From positions 1 through 64,000 of the forward strand of contig JACGCK010000043.1 in assembly GCA_014925825.1 (NCBI GenBank): 64,000 bases of DNA, read 5' to 3'. Source of the DNA: Pholiota molesta. Taxonomy: Eukaryota; Basidiomycota; Agaricomycetes; Agaricales; Strophariaceae. The position numbers were made by a program, and so were the translations under genes. The notes below the pieces were generated by a model. That model did no database searches. It worked only from the letters and a program-made list of their open reading frames with translations, and was not told the DNA's origin. How positions within the stretch are numbered: the first letter of the stretch is position 1; the number at the start of each line of letters is the position of its first letter. Shown one piece after another: positions 11,747-22,575 of the stretch.

Positions 11747-13180
11747 ATGACACCATCGAACGACAACGACCTCAAGCTCTTCCGCGGCGACTACGCGAAC
11801 GCCGAAGAGAAACCCCACACATGGTTCCGTAAACTGGAACGCCAATTCGACGAGACCACCACTCTAGCCCGCAAGCACTACAAGTTCGCCTACAATCTAG
11901 AACCTGCCCATACCGCCGAATTATGGTACCAAGCCCGAACACCACCCGAATTAGCAGACTGGAAAGCCTTCTATGCAGCGTTCACGGAACGATGGCCCAA
12001 ACCGACGGTTAACATCCCCACACGAGACTACCTACAGGCAACGCTCACCCAACTGAAACTCGACGACGCAAGTGTCGGCTGCACGGTCGGGCCCGCAAAC
12101 GAGCAAATCCTCTCACACATCGCCTGGGCCGAACAAGTCAAGACCCTGGTCAACGCAATAGGAGATGACGGCGGCCTTCTCATCACCTCAGTACGTGACG
12201 CGCTCCCTCTTGCAATACGTCTAGCACTAGATTCGACAGGAAAAACCGCCACAACATGGAAGGACTTCCTCGCGCAAGTCAACGCCATCACGTACACCAG
12301 CCTCAAGAACCACCTTGACTTACTCGCGATAACACAAAAGGCACCTACAACGACGATGACAGCACTTACATCACAATTCAGCAACCAATCAATCAGCACA
12401 CCATTCACACCAGCCCAACCACCAGCATACATTGCCCCACAGCCCTACCAATCACCAATCACCCCTACAGCAGCTGCACCATTCACCCCACCCTTCAAAC
12501 CACGAGACACGCCCCCTCACATTCAATGGCAAACACCCCAAACCCCACGCTACATCACACCCGGCGCACGACAGAACCCAAACGACGGAAACCTCTTCTG
12601 GTCCACACCGAGCACCCTGCGCCCAGGCCAAACCCAACCCGTTTACAAGCTACCACCGACACCGCAGACACCGCAGACACCATCGCCGAACCAACGAACA
12701 CAACCGTCCAGCCTCGACGTCCAGGAATTAGCCAAGAGAGCCATCGCCGCATCGGCAATGTACTCGAACGACGCGGCAGGCACGGCGCTGTACGAAACCG
12801 CACTCGCCACATGGAACGCACTCCACCCAAACCTCCAGGATGCCAACTTCCTAACGACTGTATACCCACTTCGACCAGGTACCGCCCAGATCGGGTCCCG
12901 CGAATGCTTCCGCTGCGGCTACACGGGCCACATCGCCACAATTGCGACCGGAGGATGCATAAACCCCACAGCCCAACTCGACAGACGTGAACAAAACTGG
13001 CGCACGTTTATCAGCAGAGCCCTCTACTCTCGCACACGCTTCGACACCGTCCGCGTCTCCCAAATCACATCGACCGACGAAGCACCAGTTTACTACAGCG
13101 CCGCGATATATGACACTGAATCACTTCAATTCGACGACGAGACAGTATACCAGGGAAATGGCCAGGAGATGCGCACATAG
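11747..13180 (+). CDS. gag: Retrotransposon Gag (capsid-nucleocapsid), 477 aa
   Basis: First in-frame ATG is 11,747; TAG is 13,178-13,180. The N-terminal part looks like a Ty3-type capsid domain (WFRKLERQF, WYQARTPPELADWKAFYAAF, ERWP). A Pro/Thr/Gln-rich linker follows (about residues 210-330). Near the end is a zinc-knuckle-like motif, CFRCGYTGH followed by eight residues and C, longer than the usual CX2CX4HX4C. The same frame stays open for about 330 nt upstream of the ATG into the LTR and looks coding, so the true N-terminus may be longer. Confidence 0.85.
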   Translation: MTPSNDNDLKLFRGDYANAEEKPHTWFRKLERQFDETTTLARKHYKFAYNLEPAHTAELWYQARTPPELADWKAFYAAFTERWPKPTVNIPTRDYLQATLTQLKLDDASVGCTVGPANEQILSHIAWAEQVKTLVNAIGDDGGLLITSVRDALPLAIRLALDSTGKTATTWKDFLAQVNAITYTSLKNHLDLLAITQKAPTTTMTALTSQFSNQSISTPFTPAQPPAYIAPQPYQSPITPTAAAPFTPPFKPRDTPPHIQWQTPQTPRYITPGARQNPNDGNLFWSTPSTLRPGQTQPVYKLPPTPQTPQTPSPNQRTQPSSLDVQELAKRAIAASAMYSNDAAGTALYETALATWNALHPNLQDANFLTTVYPLRPGTAQIGSRECFRCGYTGHIATIATGGCINPTAQLDRREQNWRTFISRALYSRTRFDTVRVSQITSTDEAPVYYSAAIYDTESLQFDDETVYQGNGQEMRT

Positions 13181-13782
13181 AGGGCCGTGCATCTCCTCCA
13201 ACAAATACCTCGGAGACTGTTGAATGCGTAGGAAGATCGAGAAGCCCAGCGCTCTCTCTTGCTGAAACAGCCGGCACCCGGGACGTTACTAGTACTATTA
13301 TCGATGTACCTACACAACAAAATGCATCACAGATTTACAAGTACGAAGTGCCCGTCAGAGAAAGGATTATGCAGATGGGAACGGAAGAGGAGAACGAGCA
13401 AACAAAACCATTCCTACAGCGAATACAGCTAAAAGGCCCACAAAACGCGATCGTTAGAGCGACTGGCCAAGTCGACGACGGCGCATCAAAGAACTGCATC
13501 TCGAAGAACAGATGGGACCGATATGGACACTGTTTAAGCCCACTAGGACCGTCGAACACACTCATCAAGGTCGCAAATGACGCGCAAATCAGATCCATGG
13601 GCAGATGGCATGGAGGCGTCACAGTAGGAGGCACGGAGACTCAAAGCGTGTTCGAAGTCTTCGACTGCAAAAACGCGTTCGACGTCATCCTCGGCAAACC
13701 GTGGCTCAAGCAGGTAAAAGCAATACACGACTACGAACGGACATCATCACAATCAAAGATGGTGAAGAACGCGTGGAGCTAA
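13160..13782 (+). CDS. Retrotransposon aspartic protease region
   Basis: Lies in the -1 frame relative to gag and overlaps its end. The active-site block reads GQVDDGASKNCIS, with DDG where retropepsins normally have DTG or DSG, and the flap-side hydrophobic motif FDVILGKPWL follows about 80 residues later. There is no ATG of its own, so it would depend on a gag-linked frameshift. It ends at TAA 13,780-13,782, after which the frame degenerates. Confidence 0.75.
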
Positions 13783-14700
13783 CAAATATAGAAATCCCAA
13801 TCACACCCAACATCATGGCTATCACGACGGAACCAGGACCAGCAACACCGTCAAGCCCACGCTCGTGCCGAAGCAGGATCCCCCCAGATGAATACGAAGA
13901 GCAGAAACGGATGAAAGCGAAACTTGTGGCCTGTCAACTCGAACAAGAACGGCAGACCAGGAACGCCGAGGCCAAAGCGAAACACAATAGAACTGTCGTG
14001 CGAAGCTACTCGGCAGACAAAAGAAGAAGCATGCGACGTGGAACTCGAAGCTGAGTACACCCGAATAAACTTACTACAGCTATCTGACGAACCTTGGGCA
14101 GAAACCAGATGGGCACCTTCCTCAACCTCAATGAAGCCGTGAATGCAACCCAGTACAACAACCGCATACTCCACTCCACCCTGCCCAAATCGCCAAAAAG
14201 CGGAACAACAACGCCAACAGCAAATAGCGAAGGACATCGACAAGCACATGAGACCACCCATACAATCCCACCAACCCAAGGATGTCGACCACGGAACTAC
14301 GAGGACATCAAGAAACAGCGAGAGATGCAACCCAGATGCAGCAGTATCATGGAGATTCCACCGACAAACACGACAAATCGGCGCTCTATTCGGGATCGAC
14401 ACAACGAAGACGACCAACCAAGATCAACTGGCAGCGCTCATACAATCCGAGGCCGGATCCACCAACTCCAAGACCGACTCACACACTGCGACAATGGCCG
14501 ACATCCAACCTTCCGAACACCACGAGACACGAACGACGAGCAACACCAATCCACATCCTAGGCGACGTCAACACGAGAAATTCAAAATCGACAGAGGAAC
14601 AATGACTCACCGAGGATACAAGAACCATTCGCGAAGAAACGGATCGCCGAAATCTCGAGAAGATAGAGATGGAAACGATCTACTCAGGACCAAAGAGAGC
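13783..14700 (+). other. Degraded pol segment between protease and reverse transcriptase
   Basis: Coding-like composition is spread over several frames without one continuous ORF. Sequence such as EEQKRMKAKL near 13,900 suggests a pol linker. I could not reconstruct it and no motif is recognisable. Confidence 0.4.
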
Positions 14701-15960
14701 GAGTCGAAGCCCTCGTCAGTGAATATGCTGAATCTTTGCCTATCCCTAGCGAAGTCCTCTATGTGACTGGTACACCATAAACTCAACCTCGACCCGGAAA
14801 CAAATTCACACGAAGATCAATCAACGACCGGTAACCGAAGCACAAAAAGGATGGTTCAATGAATCCTCGACGACATGGAGAAAGCCATATATCCAAAAGT
14901 ACCAGGCGAGTTCATTAAAAACCTCAGCAGCACAATCTCGCACCGAAAGACGCAGGCAAATAGGGCTAACACGAACAGAAGTTCTACGAGAGGTCAACGC
15001 CGATGTATACGCAACGGACTACCCCATTCTGGGAAGAGGTCATCCTACCAGGGGAAACAAACGAAGCACTACTCGAAGCAGTCGAAGGAAGGCACCCCAT
15101 GAAACAAGACCAAATGGAGGTATGCATGCCTTTAATGCACTGAATAAAGCCACACAGGTACCACCATTCCCAGTCGGAGACTTGAAGCGCAAACACGAAT
15201 TCGCGGCTGGCCACAGATGGGCAAGTGTCATGACTTTGCAGCCGGTTATTATGCTGTACCACTCGACGACGAATCAGTACCCTATGTTGCATTCTATGTC
15301 GAAGGCCGAGGATACTACGTCTACCTCAGGATGCCATTCGGACTCACAGGAGCACCAACGACATTTTGCGAAATGGTAGCCATCGCCCTCGACGACATGA
15401 TCGGAAGAGAACTCGTAAACTGGATGGATGATATATGCATACCAGGTGATGTTTTTGAAACCAAAATACAGAATCTCCGACGCTTCTTTGACCGCTGCCG
15501 CTCTAGGAACCTCTCGCTGTCACCGAGCAAGACCAAACTCTTCTTCACGGAAGTCCTCTTCGCTGGCGCAATGGTGGGACCTCAAGGCATTCGACCGAAC
15601 CTGGACAAAGTCGGAGCCGTGGTGAAATGGCCAGTACCAGAGACAGTACAACAACTTATGGGATTCCTCGGCCTAACCAACTTCTTTCGACGACTCATCA
15701 TCAACTATGCTCGGATCGCGGCACCACTTTCAGACCTAACGCGCGATGTGAAGATCGAACAACCTAGTGGCAACTGGCGCACGCGAAAGGGAGCCTACAA
15801 GAGAGCCCTAGCATCTTCATCGCTCAAGGACAAATGGGGCGATGAACAACAAAAGGCATTCATCACGCTGAAGTGCCTACTCTCCGAAGAACCACTACTC
15901 AAACCCCCCAATACGATGGCCGACCCTTCCGCGTCACAACAGACGGGTGTATGAATGGTT
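14700..15960 (+). CDS. Reverse transcriptase region (frame-broken)
   Basis: From about 14,780 the RT N-terminal part can be followed in pieces (LNLDPET, VTEAQKGWFNE, VPGEFIKNLSST, NALNKATQVPPFPVG). The block from about 15,217 is continuous: AGYYAVPLDD (motif A side, Asp just upstream), LRMPFGLTGAPTTF (motif B), NWMDD (the YMDD equivalent, with W for Y), and GFLGLTNFFRRLI (connection). Single-base losses, for example at ATGAC 15,230-15,234 where ATGGAC is expected, split the frame. The catalytic Asp pair of motif C is present. Confidence 0.85.
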
Positions 15961-16448
15961 TCGCCGGCTTCATATCGCAAGCGTTCACGACAATGGGAAC
16001 CGATGGGAAAGAAACAACCCGATGGCACCCCATCAGTTTCTGTTCAAAACGAACGTCCAAGAGCGAAGCTAAGTACGAACCGTTCCTGTTAGAGTTCGCT
16101 GCACTAAAATACAGCCTGGACGAATTTGCACCCTACATATATGGAGCGCCAATCGAACTCGAAACGGACTGCCAAGCGCTACGGGACTGCCTCGTACAAG
16201 AAAAGATGAGTGTTCATCACAGTCGTTGGAAAGAGTCTATACTGGCACACAACATTATAGCAATCCGACACCGCCCCGGCATCGAAAATCCTGTGGCCGA
16301 CGGTTTGAGCCGCATGTGGGAAGGACGACCACGAACCGACGCAGATGGATCACACTACACAGTCCTCGCGGATTGGGAAGCTAACCAAGGCATCACGAAC
16401 GACATCCTCAACATCTCCAACACTCAGAACACCCCCGCCATCCCTTAG
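15900..16448 (+). CDS. Retrotransposon RNase H region
   Basis: In frame -1 to the RT block. The join needs one more C in the run at 15,904-15,909 (six present, seven expected). Motifs of Ty3 RNase H are clear: VTTDGCMNGFAGFI, SEAKYEPFLLEFAALKYSL, LETDCQALRDCL and the C-terminal HRPGIENPVADGLSR. The frame stops at TAG 16,446-16,448, where one additional C would join it to the integrase frame. Confidence 0.87.
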   Translation, partial: QTPQYDGRPFRVTTDGCMNGFAGFISQAFTTMGTDGKETTRWHPISFCSKRTSKSEAKYEPFLLEFAALKYSLDEFAPYIYGAPIELETDCQALRDCLVQEKMSVHHSRWKESILAHNIIAIRHRPGIENPVADGLSRMWEGRPRTDADGSHYTVLADWEANQGITNDILNISNTQNTPAIP

Positions 16449-17863
16449 AGACCCGCTTCGCCAACGACATCTTCTTCAACCCAATCGTCCATCACCTCCT
16501 TGGGAAAACAGCAGGCAACACACCAGCTGACAAGCGAAAGGCAGCGCATCGTGCCAAAGACTTCATGATTGCGGAAGACAAACTATGGAAAGTCAGCAAC
16601 AAAGCCAGCGACCGCGTAGCTAGAACAGAATGCATCCCAGTTGACCAAGGCTTCGACACCGCGCTGAAAACACATATCGAAAACGGATGCTTCGGACCTG
16701 AGCACATCCAGCTACACCTCCGCGACAAATACTTCTGGCCAGGAATGCTAACCGACTGTCGACAAGCCCAACTCGAATGCCCGAAATGCAAATCCTTCGG
16801 TGCTCCGACACGAAACTCGGCCCTACAACCCATCCGACGTACACACCCATTCCAGCTGATAGCAGGCGATTACCTCTCCCTACCCCTCGGAAAAGGCGGC
16901 TACAAAACAGTCGGCCTATACATCGACACGTACTCAGGCTTTGTATGGGGCACAAAACTCAAACAAGCCGGCACTGGGAAATCAACCGTCAACTCACTGA
17001 GGAACATCTGCATGGGATATGCCAACCCAATCACATTCATGGCCGATGGAGGGTCCCACTTCGACAATCAAGAAGTCGATGTGTTTTGTGAAGAGAGAGA
17101 TATACTCCACATTACAACACCTGCATACGCACCTTGGGTCAACGGCCTGATCGAAAACGCGAACCAACTACTGCTTGGACGACTTAAGAAACTATGCGCC
17201 CCGAACCATGATGAAGATGAAGATGACCCGACCATGGACACCAAGTCAATCCCAACGAACTGGCCAGAACACTTCGATGAAGCCATCCGACAGCTCAATG
17301 ATCGTATCGCTCCCGCCCTCAATGCCACTGCCCGCGAACTCCTCTTTGCATTACCATTCCGCAAAGACGACTCATTACCATTGATCCCAAACCCGACGAT
17401 GCCAGCAGACACCCACACAAACTTTACGCTTGCTGAAACCTTCCGATCCAATGCCCATCTCGCCTCACTATACGAAGCCGACCGCCGCAAAGAGACGTTC
17501 GACTCCAACTCACCCATCACCAAGTTCAAAATAGGAGACCTCGTCCAAGTCTACGACTCGGCCTCTGATTTCAACTTCAAATCAATTAACAAATTAACCC
17601 CCAAGTGGTCAGAACCACGTATTATATTCGCTGAGTTTTCTAATTCTTTCTCGCTATGTACATTAACTGGGTTACCATTAAAAGGTATCACCCACTCTCG
17701 ACGAATGCGACACTATATTCCATTAAGAGGTACCTTACTCGACACACTATATCCAAGAGAAAACGAAAACCCAACGCAAGACGACCTCGATATCGAAGAA
17801 GCCGAAGCAAGGATGACGGACGAGTTCATAGACACTGAACCCGTACCGGGAAACACTCCCTAA
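16449..17863 (+). CDS. Retrotransposon integrase
   Basis: Continuous frame to TAA near 17,863. The zinc-binding domain has the paired His followed by ECPKC (near 16,775). The catalytic core has the three acidic residues in GDYLSLP, FMADGGSHFDNQ and the Glu of VNGLIENANQ. The C-terminal GPY/F-like module is visible (LVQVYDSASDF, then KWSEPRIIFAEF, SRRMRHYIP). No chromodomain follows. The stretch 17,580-17,740 is noticeably more AT-rich than the rest. Confidence 0.9.
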
Positions 17864-18012
17864 AACCATCGATTGTTTGACGCCAACAATCATGGATACC
17901 TCCCCGGTCATCCGATGCACCCACGTGTGCACTGCTGGGTGGTGGATCGAGTGGCGCGGAGCAAGCGTTTTCCAATGAAGTCCATCCCAGGTTGTCCGAG
18001 TCGGACAACACT

Positions 18013-18026
18013 AGAAGGGGGGCAGA
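18013..18026 (+). other. Polypurine tract
   Basis: AGAAGGGGGGCAGA immediately precedes the right LTR, the expected plus-strand primer site of an LTR element. Confidence 0.8.
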
Positions 18027-18254
18027 TGTGGCGGTGCTGTGGCGGTGCCGGCGGAGCCGGGCCGAGCGGAGCCCGAACGACCTTAGACACTTTCTCGCAT
18101 GTTCGTAGTATACCTCATCATCCGTCATCGATTCGTTCCTGTTCCATTCCGTTCCGCGCTCTCAGACGAGCACCTTCCCGCTCACCGACGAGCTTTCTCA
18201 GGCCTTCAGCTAGCTGACAGCCAGCACCCCGCTTCCGGCTCTAGGCAGCCTCCA
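18027..18254 (+). repeat. 3' LTR, 228 bp
   Basis: Matches the 5' LTR over its full length by eye and is followed by the ACGG duplication at 18,255-18,258. Confidence 0.95.
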
Positions 18255-18258
18255 ACGG
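18255..18258. repeat. Target-site duplication ACGG, right copy
   Basis: Partner of 11,187-11,190. Confidence 0.9.
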
Positions 18259-19389
18259 AGATACGTATTCAGAGTGCACGATTTCCATGAGCCGCCTTTC
18301 TTCCTCGGGAGTGCATGGACCGGACTTGAAACCGAGGAAAGTGCGCTGCAGTAGTGCACGGGGTTCAGGCGTGTCAACTAGATAGTCGCAATTCTTGTTT
18401 GGACGGGGGATATAGGAAGATAACGTTTCGGGTAGGGCATGGGATGCATCGCAGGAAGGCTATATCACTTTTCAGCAGGAAGTTGAGATGTCGAAGCCGT
18501 TTATTACGCACTGAAAGCAGAAGCAAGCCATGAGGGAGAGGTAGATGCGCTTCGTCTCTGATCCAGCGTGCGAGGGAGAGAACTAGGTTGCCACCAGAGC
18601 TGTCGCCAATGAGAATGATCTTGCATTTAGTGCCATATTCTTGTACCACATGCGCGTACACTGCTGCTGCATCCTGAACAACTGCTGGAAATGGAGCGTG
18701 TTGTAGTAAACGATATTCTACGGAATAAACTTGTTGCATGATATTTCTCTAGGGGAACGTCAGACAAGAATGTCAATACAATATGGTGGAATACTTACCT
18801 TGACCAAGTTTCTGGGTATCCTCGATGTTCGACTTTTCTCATGGGCCGACATATGACAGTAACCACCACCATGCATAAAAATTCCTATGATGGGCATCTT
18901 CGTCATTCCCGACTCGACATCGGTATCGGATGACCGGGGGGTTTGCTGGGTCGGAGTCTTCCTTGATTTCAGGATATCTGGGTGTGGTACCTTGGGCCAG
19001 ATATAGCAGCCGACCTTCTTGAATGGCACGTCACAGTCGAGAATACCCGTCCGATATTGTGCAGGCAGAAGTTCGACCCACTCAAAACGAGTTTCCTTGA
19101 GGGTTTTCTCGTCTGGAGCAATGTCAGGATCGCGAGTGCCCCAGGTGACGCCTGCTACCTCAGTTACTTTGTAAATACGTCGCGTGAAGTTGACGTTGAC
19201 AATCTGGCGAAGGCTCCAAGATTCTCGAGGCCGGTTTTTTCTTGGTACGATGGAGTAGTATGCGACCCATGCGGGTACCATTGCTAGGGTGGTGAACAAC
19301 CGCTGAAAGACATAGAACGATTTCCATGGCTCTTTTGCATAGGGTAAATGGTCGTAATGTGGGTATGGTGGGTTGTTGTCGTAAATCAT

Positions 19390-19813
19390 GAGTAGTTCTA
19401 AAAGGCGGGGGCACACAGAAGGCGTATCGTTAGACTATTATAAGTAGTTGGCTCTCCAGTGGTGTACTCCACTTACAATTTTCTAATGTTGACGTCACGA
19501 CAGAGGGATCCTTGCCAAGCCGCAGTATGAAAACCTATAAAGAAGAGAGCATCGGCAGTGGCATAAAGAACAGCCCGGCCCCATGAAGGTTTATCGCAGA
19601 AGTTTGTTTATCTGACTCAGAGTTGAGAACATGTAGTTTGAGTTAAGGCGGGAACAAAACAGGATTGGCACAGCCACATATTAGGGGCCGGCACGCGATA
19701 CTGCTCAGGCGCACATTGTGCAAACGACAAGGTCAGAATCAAAAATCAAGAAGTACAGGATTGGCTTGAGGGAAGGTATATCTTCATATACTAATACTAT
19801 AACATCACCGACA
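19390..19813. other. Intergenic region between two minus-strand genes
   Basis: Holds the promoter of the hydrolase and the 3' end of the DUF6535 gene. A possible small upstream hydrolase exon near 19,490-19,550 (VVTSTLEN before a GTAAGT donor) does not join in frame and is not called. Confidence 0.35.
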
Positions 19814-22575
19814 TCATTGTTGTTGCCACATATCATCTGGAGGCTCCGCAAATGAAATCTTTGCAGCGCCATCCGAGTCGAGGTCAACCTTGTCAGGGAG
19901 CATTGTACTTGGTTCCACACGGTCGTACACCTGGATTACAGAATGAGGAGTTTGTGGAGATGGGTTTCTTTGCTGATAGGGAATAAATCGTAACAAAATC
20001 TCTGGAATAGGTTCGTACGGAGGTCGCATCGGAGTAAGAAGGTGATCAGTATCCTGATTATTATATGGTGGCAATCTTGACTCCCAAGATCTCGTCATAT
20101 TGCAATATACTGTTTTATCCAGCTGGCGCTCATAGCGTAGCATGGTTTCGAGGAGGCTGAGGAAGCTTCTCCTAATTCTATAGGAACCGAAATGCATTAG
20201 GTCGGAAAACCAGCGATGTCGCGCTACACTTTCGAGATAGAGTCGGGCGCAAAAGAATAAGAAATTGACGCTGTCGTATCCGTGACTCTCGAGAGAGATT
20301 GTTAAACTGTTCGAGATGGTGGTAAAGACAGAGAGAAAGTCCGTTTCTAGATTCTTGGGAGACGGGAACCATGCAAAATAGTCGAAGCATTTATTTATTA
20401 TCAAAAATCTTGCGACTGTGATGGTTCTAGTTGAGTCGGTTGCTTGATCAAAGAGCTGTATTAGAATGAGATAATGCTGCTGCACCATATCTACAAACCA
20501 TATGTTATCAGTAGAGTATGAGGGGTGAGGGGTTGGCGAGGTGAAGGAGCATTGGCACCAGAATCTCGTGCTTACCTTCAAGAAATGCATCTGGTATTTC
20601 CCATGCATGTTCTCGACGCTTTATTTCCGTAAAAAATGGATGGTCAGGGTTTATTTTCTCCATTAACCAGCGATTGTTGACCAGCATTCGAGTAAATAAC
20701 TCCATTCTATGTAGTCCAGTTGCGTGAGCCGGGTTTGATGAATGATCAGAGATTCCTGGTAAGCGTAAGAAGGCAAGCAATGTCTCATTTCGCATGACCC
20801 GGAGGTTGAAGTCCTCTGAGTACTCCGACCGTAATGGAGGCAACCCAGCTTGCAAAACGGTTATTCGGGCAATGTTAATTTCCATTTCCATTTCCTCCAA
20901 GTCCAGCATCTCATCAGCGACGATGGCATCACAGAGTTCCTTCATTCCGTGGTATGCTGCAAGGACGGTTTCTTCGTGGACGGATTGCTCCTTGGCGGAG
21001 GCAGCAATTGCTTGTACGAGGTCATAAGTAGGACGAACATCATCGTCCATCCTTATTATCGCGTCGTTTTGATATAAAAAGTGCGCGTCTCGAAGAGCGA
21101 GCCACGAGATATCAAAGCCAATCCAATTTTCGCGATTGAACGCAGCCTGAATATTCAAAGGAAGTGGAGTCCTATGCGATTTAAAAATGCCGAAGACCTT
21201 CGTAGAGATATCTGAGAAAAAATTGCGAATTGGGAAGGGGATATGCCTCAGAATCCGACACAGAGAGAGTGGTATGCGCAATCCAAGGAGGAAAAGGTGC
21301 AGGAAGGCCCATGATTGGGGAGATTTATAGGGACACTGCGTGGGGATTGAGGAAACAGACGAGAGCCGGGATGAAGCGAACATCAACTGAAGAGCGGGGA
21401 GAACGGTAGTTCCAATAAGGAAGATTATAGGCAGACTGATGAGCGCAAAAGCCGGTATCGCGACGGTTGGGGATAGAACAAAAAGGAATTCTCCCAATCC
21501 AGTGAAGAACAAAATGACGGCACCCTGCAGGAGGAGAGGCAGAGTGGCAAAGACGTGAGGTATCCGCCATTTTTTCAAGTCCGCAGATCGCAGGTGAAAG
21601 ACGGCCAATGCTTCTTTCGAGCTGAGAGGCTCGGTGTACCTTTGGTGTTCACGAAGCCATTGTAGAGAAACGATGCCTATGATGACTGTCGCGAGACTGA
21701 GGATTAAGCTGGAGAACCAGAAGATATTGATCTGAATGGAAGTGGGTGTCGGAGAAAAAGAGACAGGGTATTGTGGAATATTTTCCATCATGGGTATTGC
21801 CGGATCGGAGTTGTTCGTGACACGGCGGACATTCAACTGTCAGGTCGTGCCGTCGTTTGCGCTGTCAGGTTATTGCAAGGTTATTGTTAGGTACTTAGAC
21901 TGAGCGAGGTGAAATTCTGGTCACAGTATTTACGGTCACTTACTTGATTTTATAGCTAAACAATAATCATTTTAAGATTCAGTCAAGGTCCATATTGACC
22001 TTGTATTGACTTGAATAAGATATATAATAACATGATAGGAAATACTGTGACCAATATTCCATCCTCGCTCAGTACCTAACAATAACCTTGCAATAACCTG
22101 ACAGCGCAAGCGACGGCACGACCTGACAGTTGAATGTCGCCGTGTGAGCGTGTTGACCCCGGCAGCGATATGAGCAAGTAAAACCGTCAGAGCAACGTTT
22201 GAGTCTGGTTGGAGAGTCTTGTACGACTCCACAGCAAAAGCGGTTACTACAGCAGAAAATAAACCTGCCTACAAGGTTTAATTTACATTTTCCAAACCAG
22301 GGTAACGAATCCAACTCACAAATATTAGCAGGTTCTGTACTTCGTCTTTCCATGCATCGCATTGAAATTTATCCTTCGTCAGAAAACGCTCCAACATTAT
22401 GTCCCAATGATCGCCGTGAGGCTTTGGCACGGGGTACCTGTACTCGCTGGTTGACCTCCACAGCTAGGATTATAAGTAAGCGCGCGATCGCAGTCAGCTT
22501 TGAGCTCAAATACAGAACTCTCAGTATGGTTTGCACCTTTGCATTGGTATCTTCCGGATCGGCTTCAGAGTCCAT
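19814..22575 (-). pseudogene. DUF6535-domain membrane protein interrupted by a 324-bp inverted-repeat element
   Basis: Exons: 22,575-22,537, 22,463-22,320, 22,268-20,576 (containing the insertion) and 20,490-19,814. With the element and one TGA copy removed these sum to 741 codons plus stop with all phases consistent. The N-terminal DUF6535 block is typical of basidiomycetes: WKDEVQNLLIFAGLFSAVVT, AFAVESYKTLQPDS, then NIFWFSSLILSLATVIIGIV and SLQWLREHQRY. Four hydrophobic segments are visible (the two above plus IPHVFATLPLLLQGAVILFF and AIPAFALISLPIIFLIG). The long C-terminal part is helical without known domains. The family is often multi-copy in Agaricomycetes; no function is established. 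The insertion lies in the loop after the first helix and introduces stops, so the allele is probably null. Confidence 0.85.
21821..22144. mobile_element. 324-bp MITE-like inverted-repeat element
   Basis: Ends are near-perfect inverted repeats: the left begins CACGGCGGACATTCAACTG and the right arm, read on the other strand, begins CACGGCGACATTCAACTG. The arms stay alike for about 110 bases, through GTTATTGCAAGGTTATTG and the CACAGTATTT block, leaving a central AT-rich stretch of roughly 100 bases. TGA flanks both sides (21,818-21,820 and 22,145-22,147). There is no coding sequence. A 3-bp duplication and CAC termini fit a non-autonomous CACTA/EnSpm-like element better than other groups, but the assignment is tentative. 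Confidence 0.85.

Larger units (their letters stand above)
11191..18254 (+). mobile_element. Ty3/Gypsy LTR retrotransposon, 7,064 bp, young insertion
   Basis: Two direct 228-bp LTRs, read as identical, both TG...CA, bound an internal region ordered gag, protease, reverse transcriptase, RNase H, integrase, the Ty3/Gypsy order. A candidate primer-binding site follows the left LTR and a purine tract precedes the right LTR. A 4-bp ACGG duplication flanks the element. Identical LTRs mean little time has passed since insertion. The internal frames are nevertheless broken several times by single-base losses (see findings). The integrase tail has no visible chromodomain. The element is in opposite orientation to the gene it interrupts. 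Confidence 0.95.
10576..19389 (-). pseudogene. Alpha/beta-hydrolase (lipase/esterase-like) interrupted by a Ty3/Gypsy element
   Basis: Host exons are 19,389-18,799, 18,748-18,512, and a third exon split into 18,459-18,259 and 11,190-10,576. Removing the 7-kb element and one target-site copy gives 1,644 nt, exactly 547 codons plus stop, with the frame continuous across the insertion point (EYVSP joined to CSPIVLKRWG). The N-terminus has one hydrophobic segment (LFTTLAMVPAWVAYYSIVP), suggesting membrane anchoring. Family hallmarks: oxyanion-hole HGGGY near 18,865, nucleophile elbow GDSSGGNL near 18,600, and the last part of the fold with PRTLIVCGDAE near 10,890 and catalytic-type His in ACHDPLIL near 10,750. 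The element separates the nucleophile from the acid and His, so the allele should be inactive. Substrate unknown. An upstream coding exon before 19,389 cannot be excluded. Confidence 0.88.
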
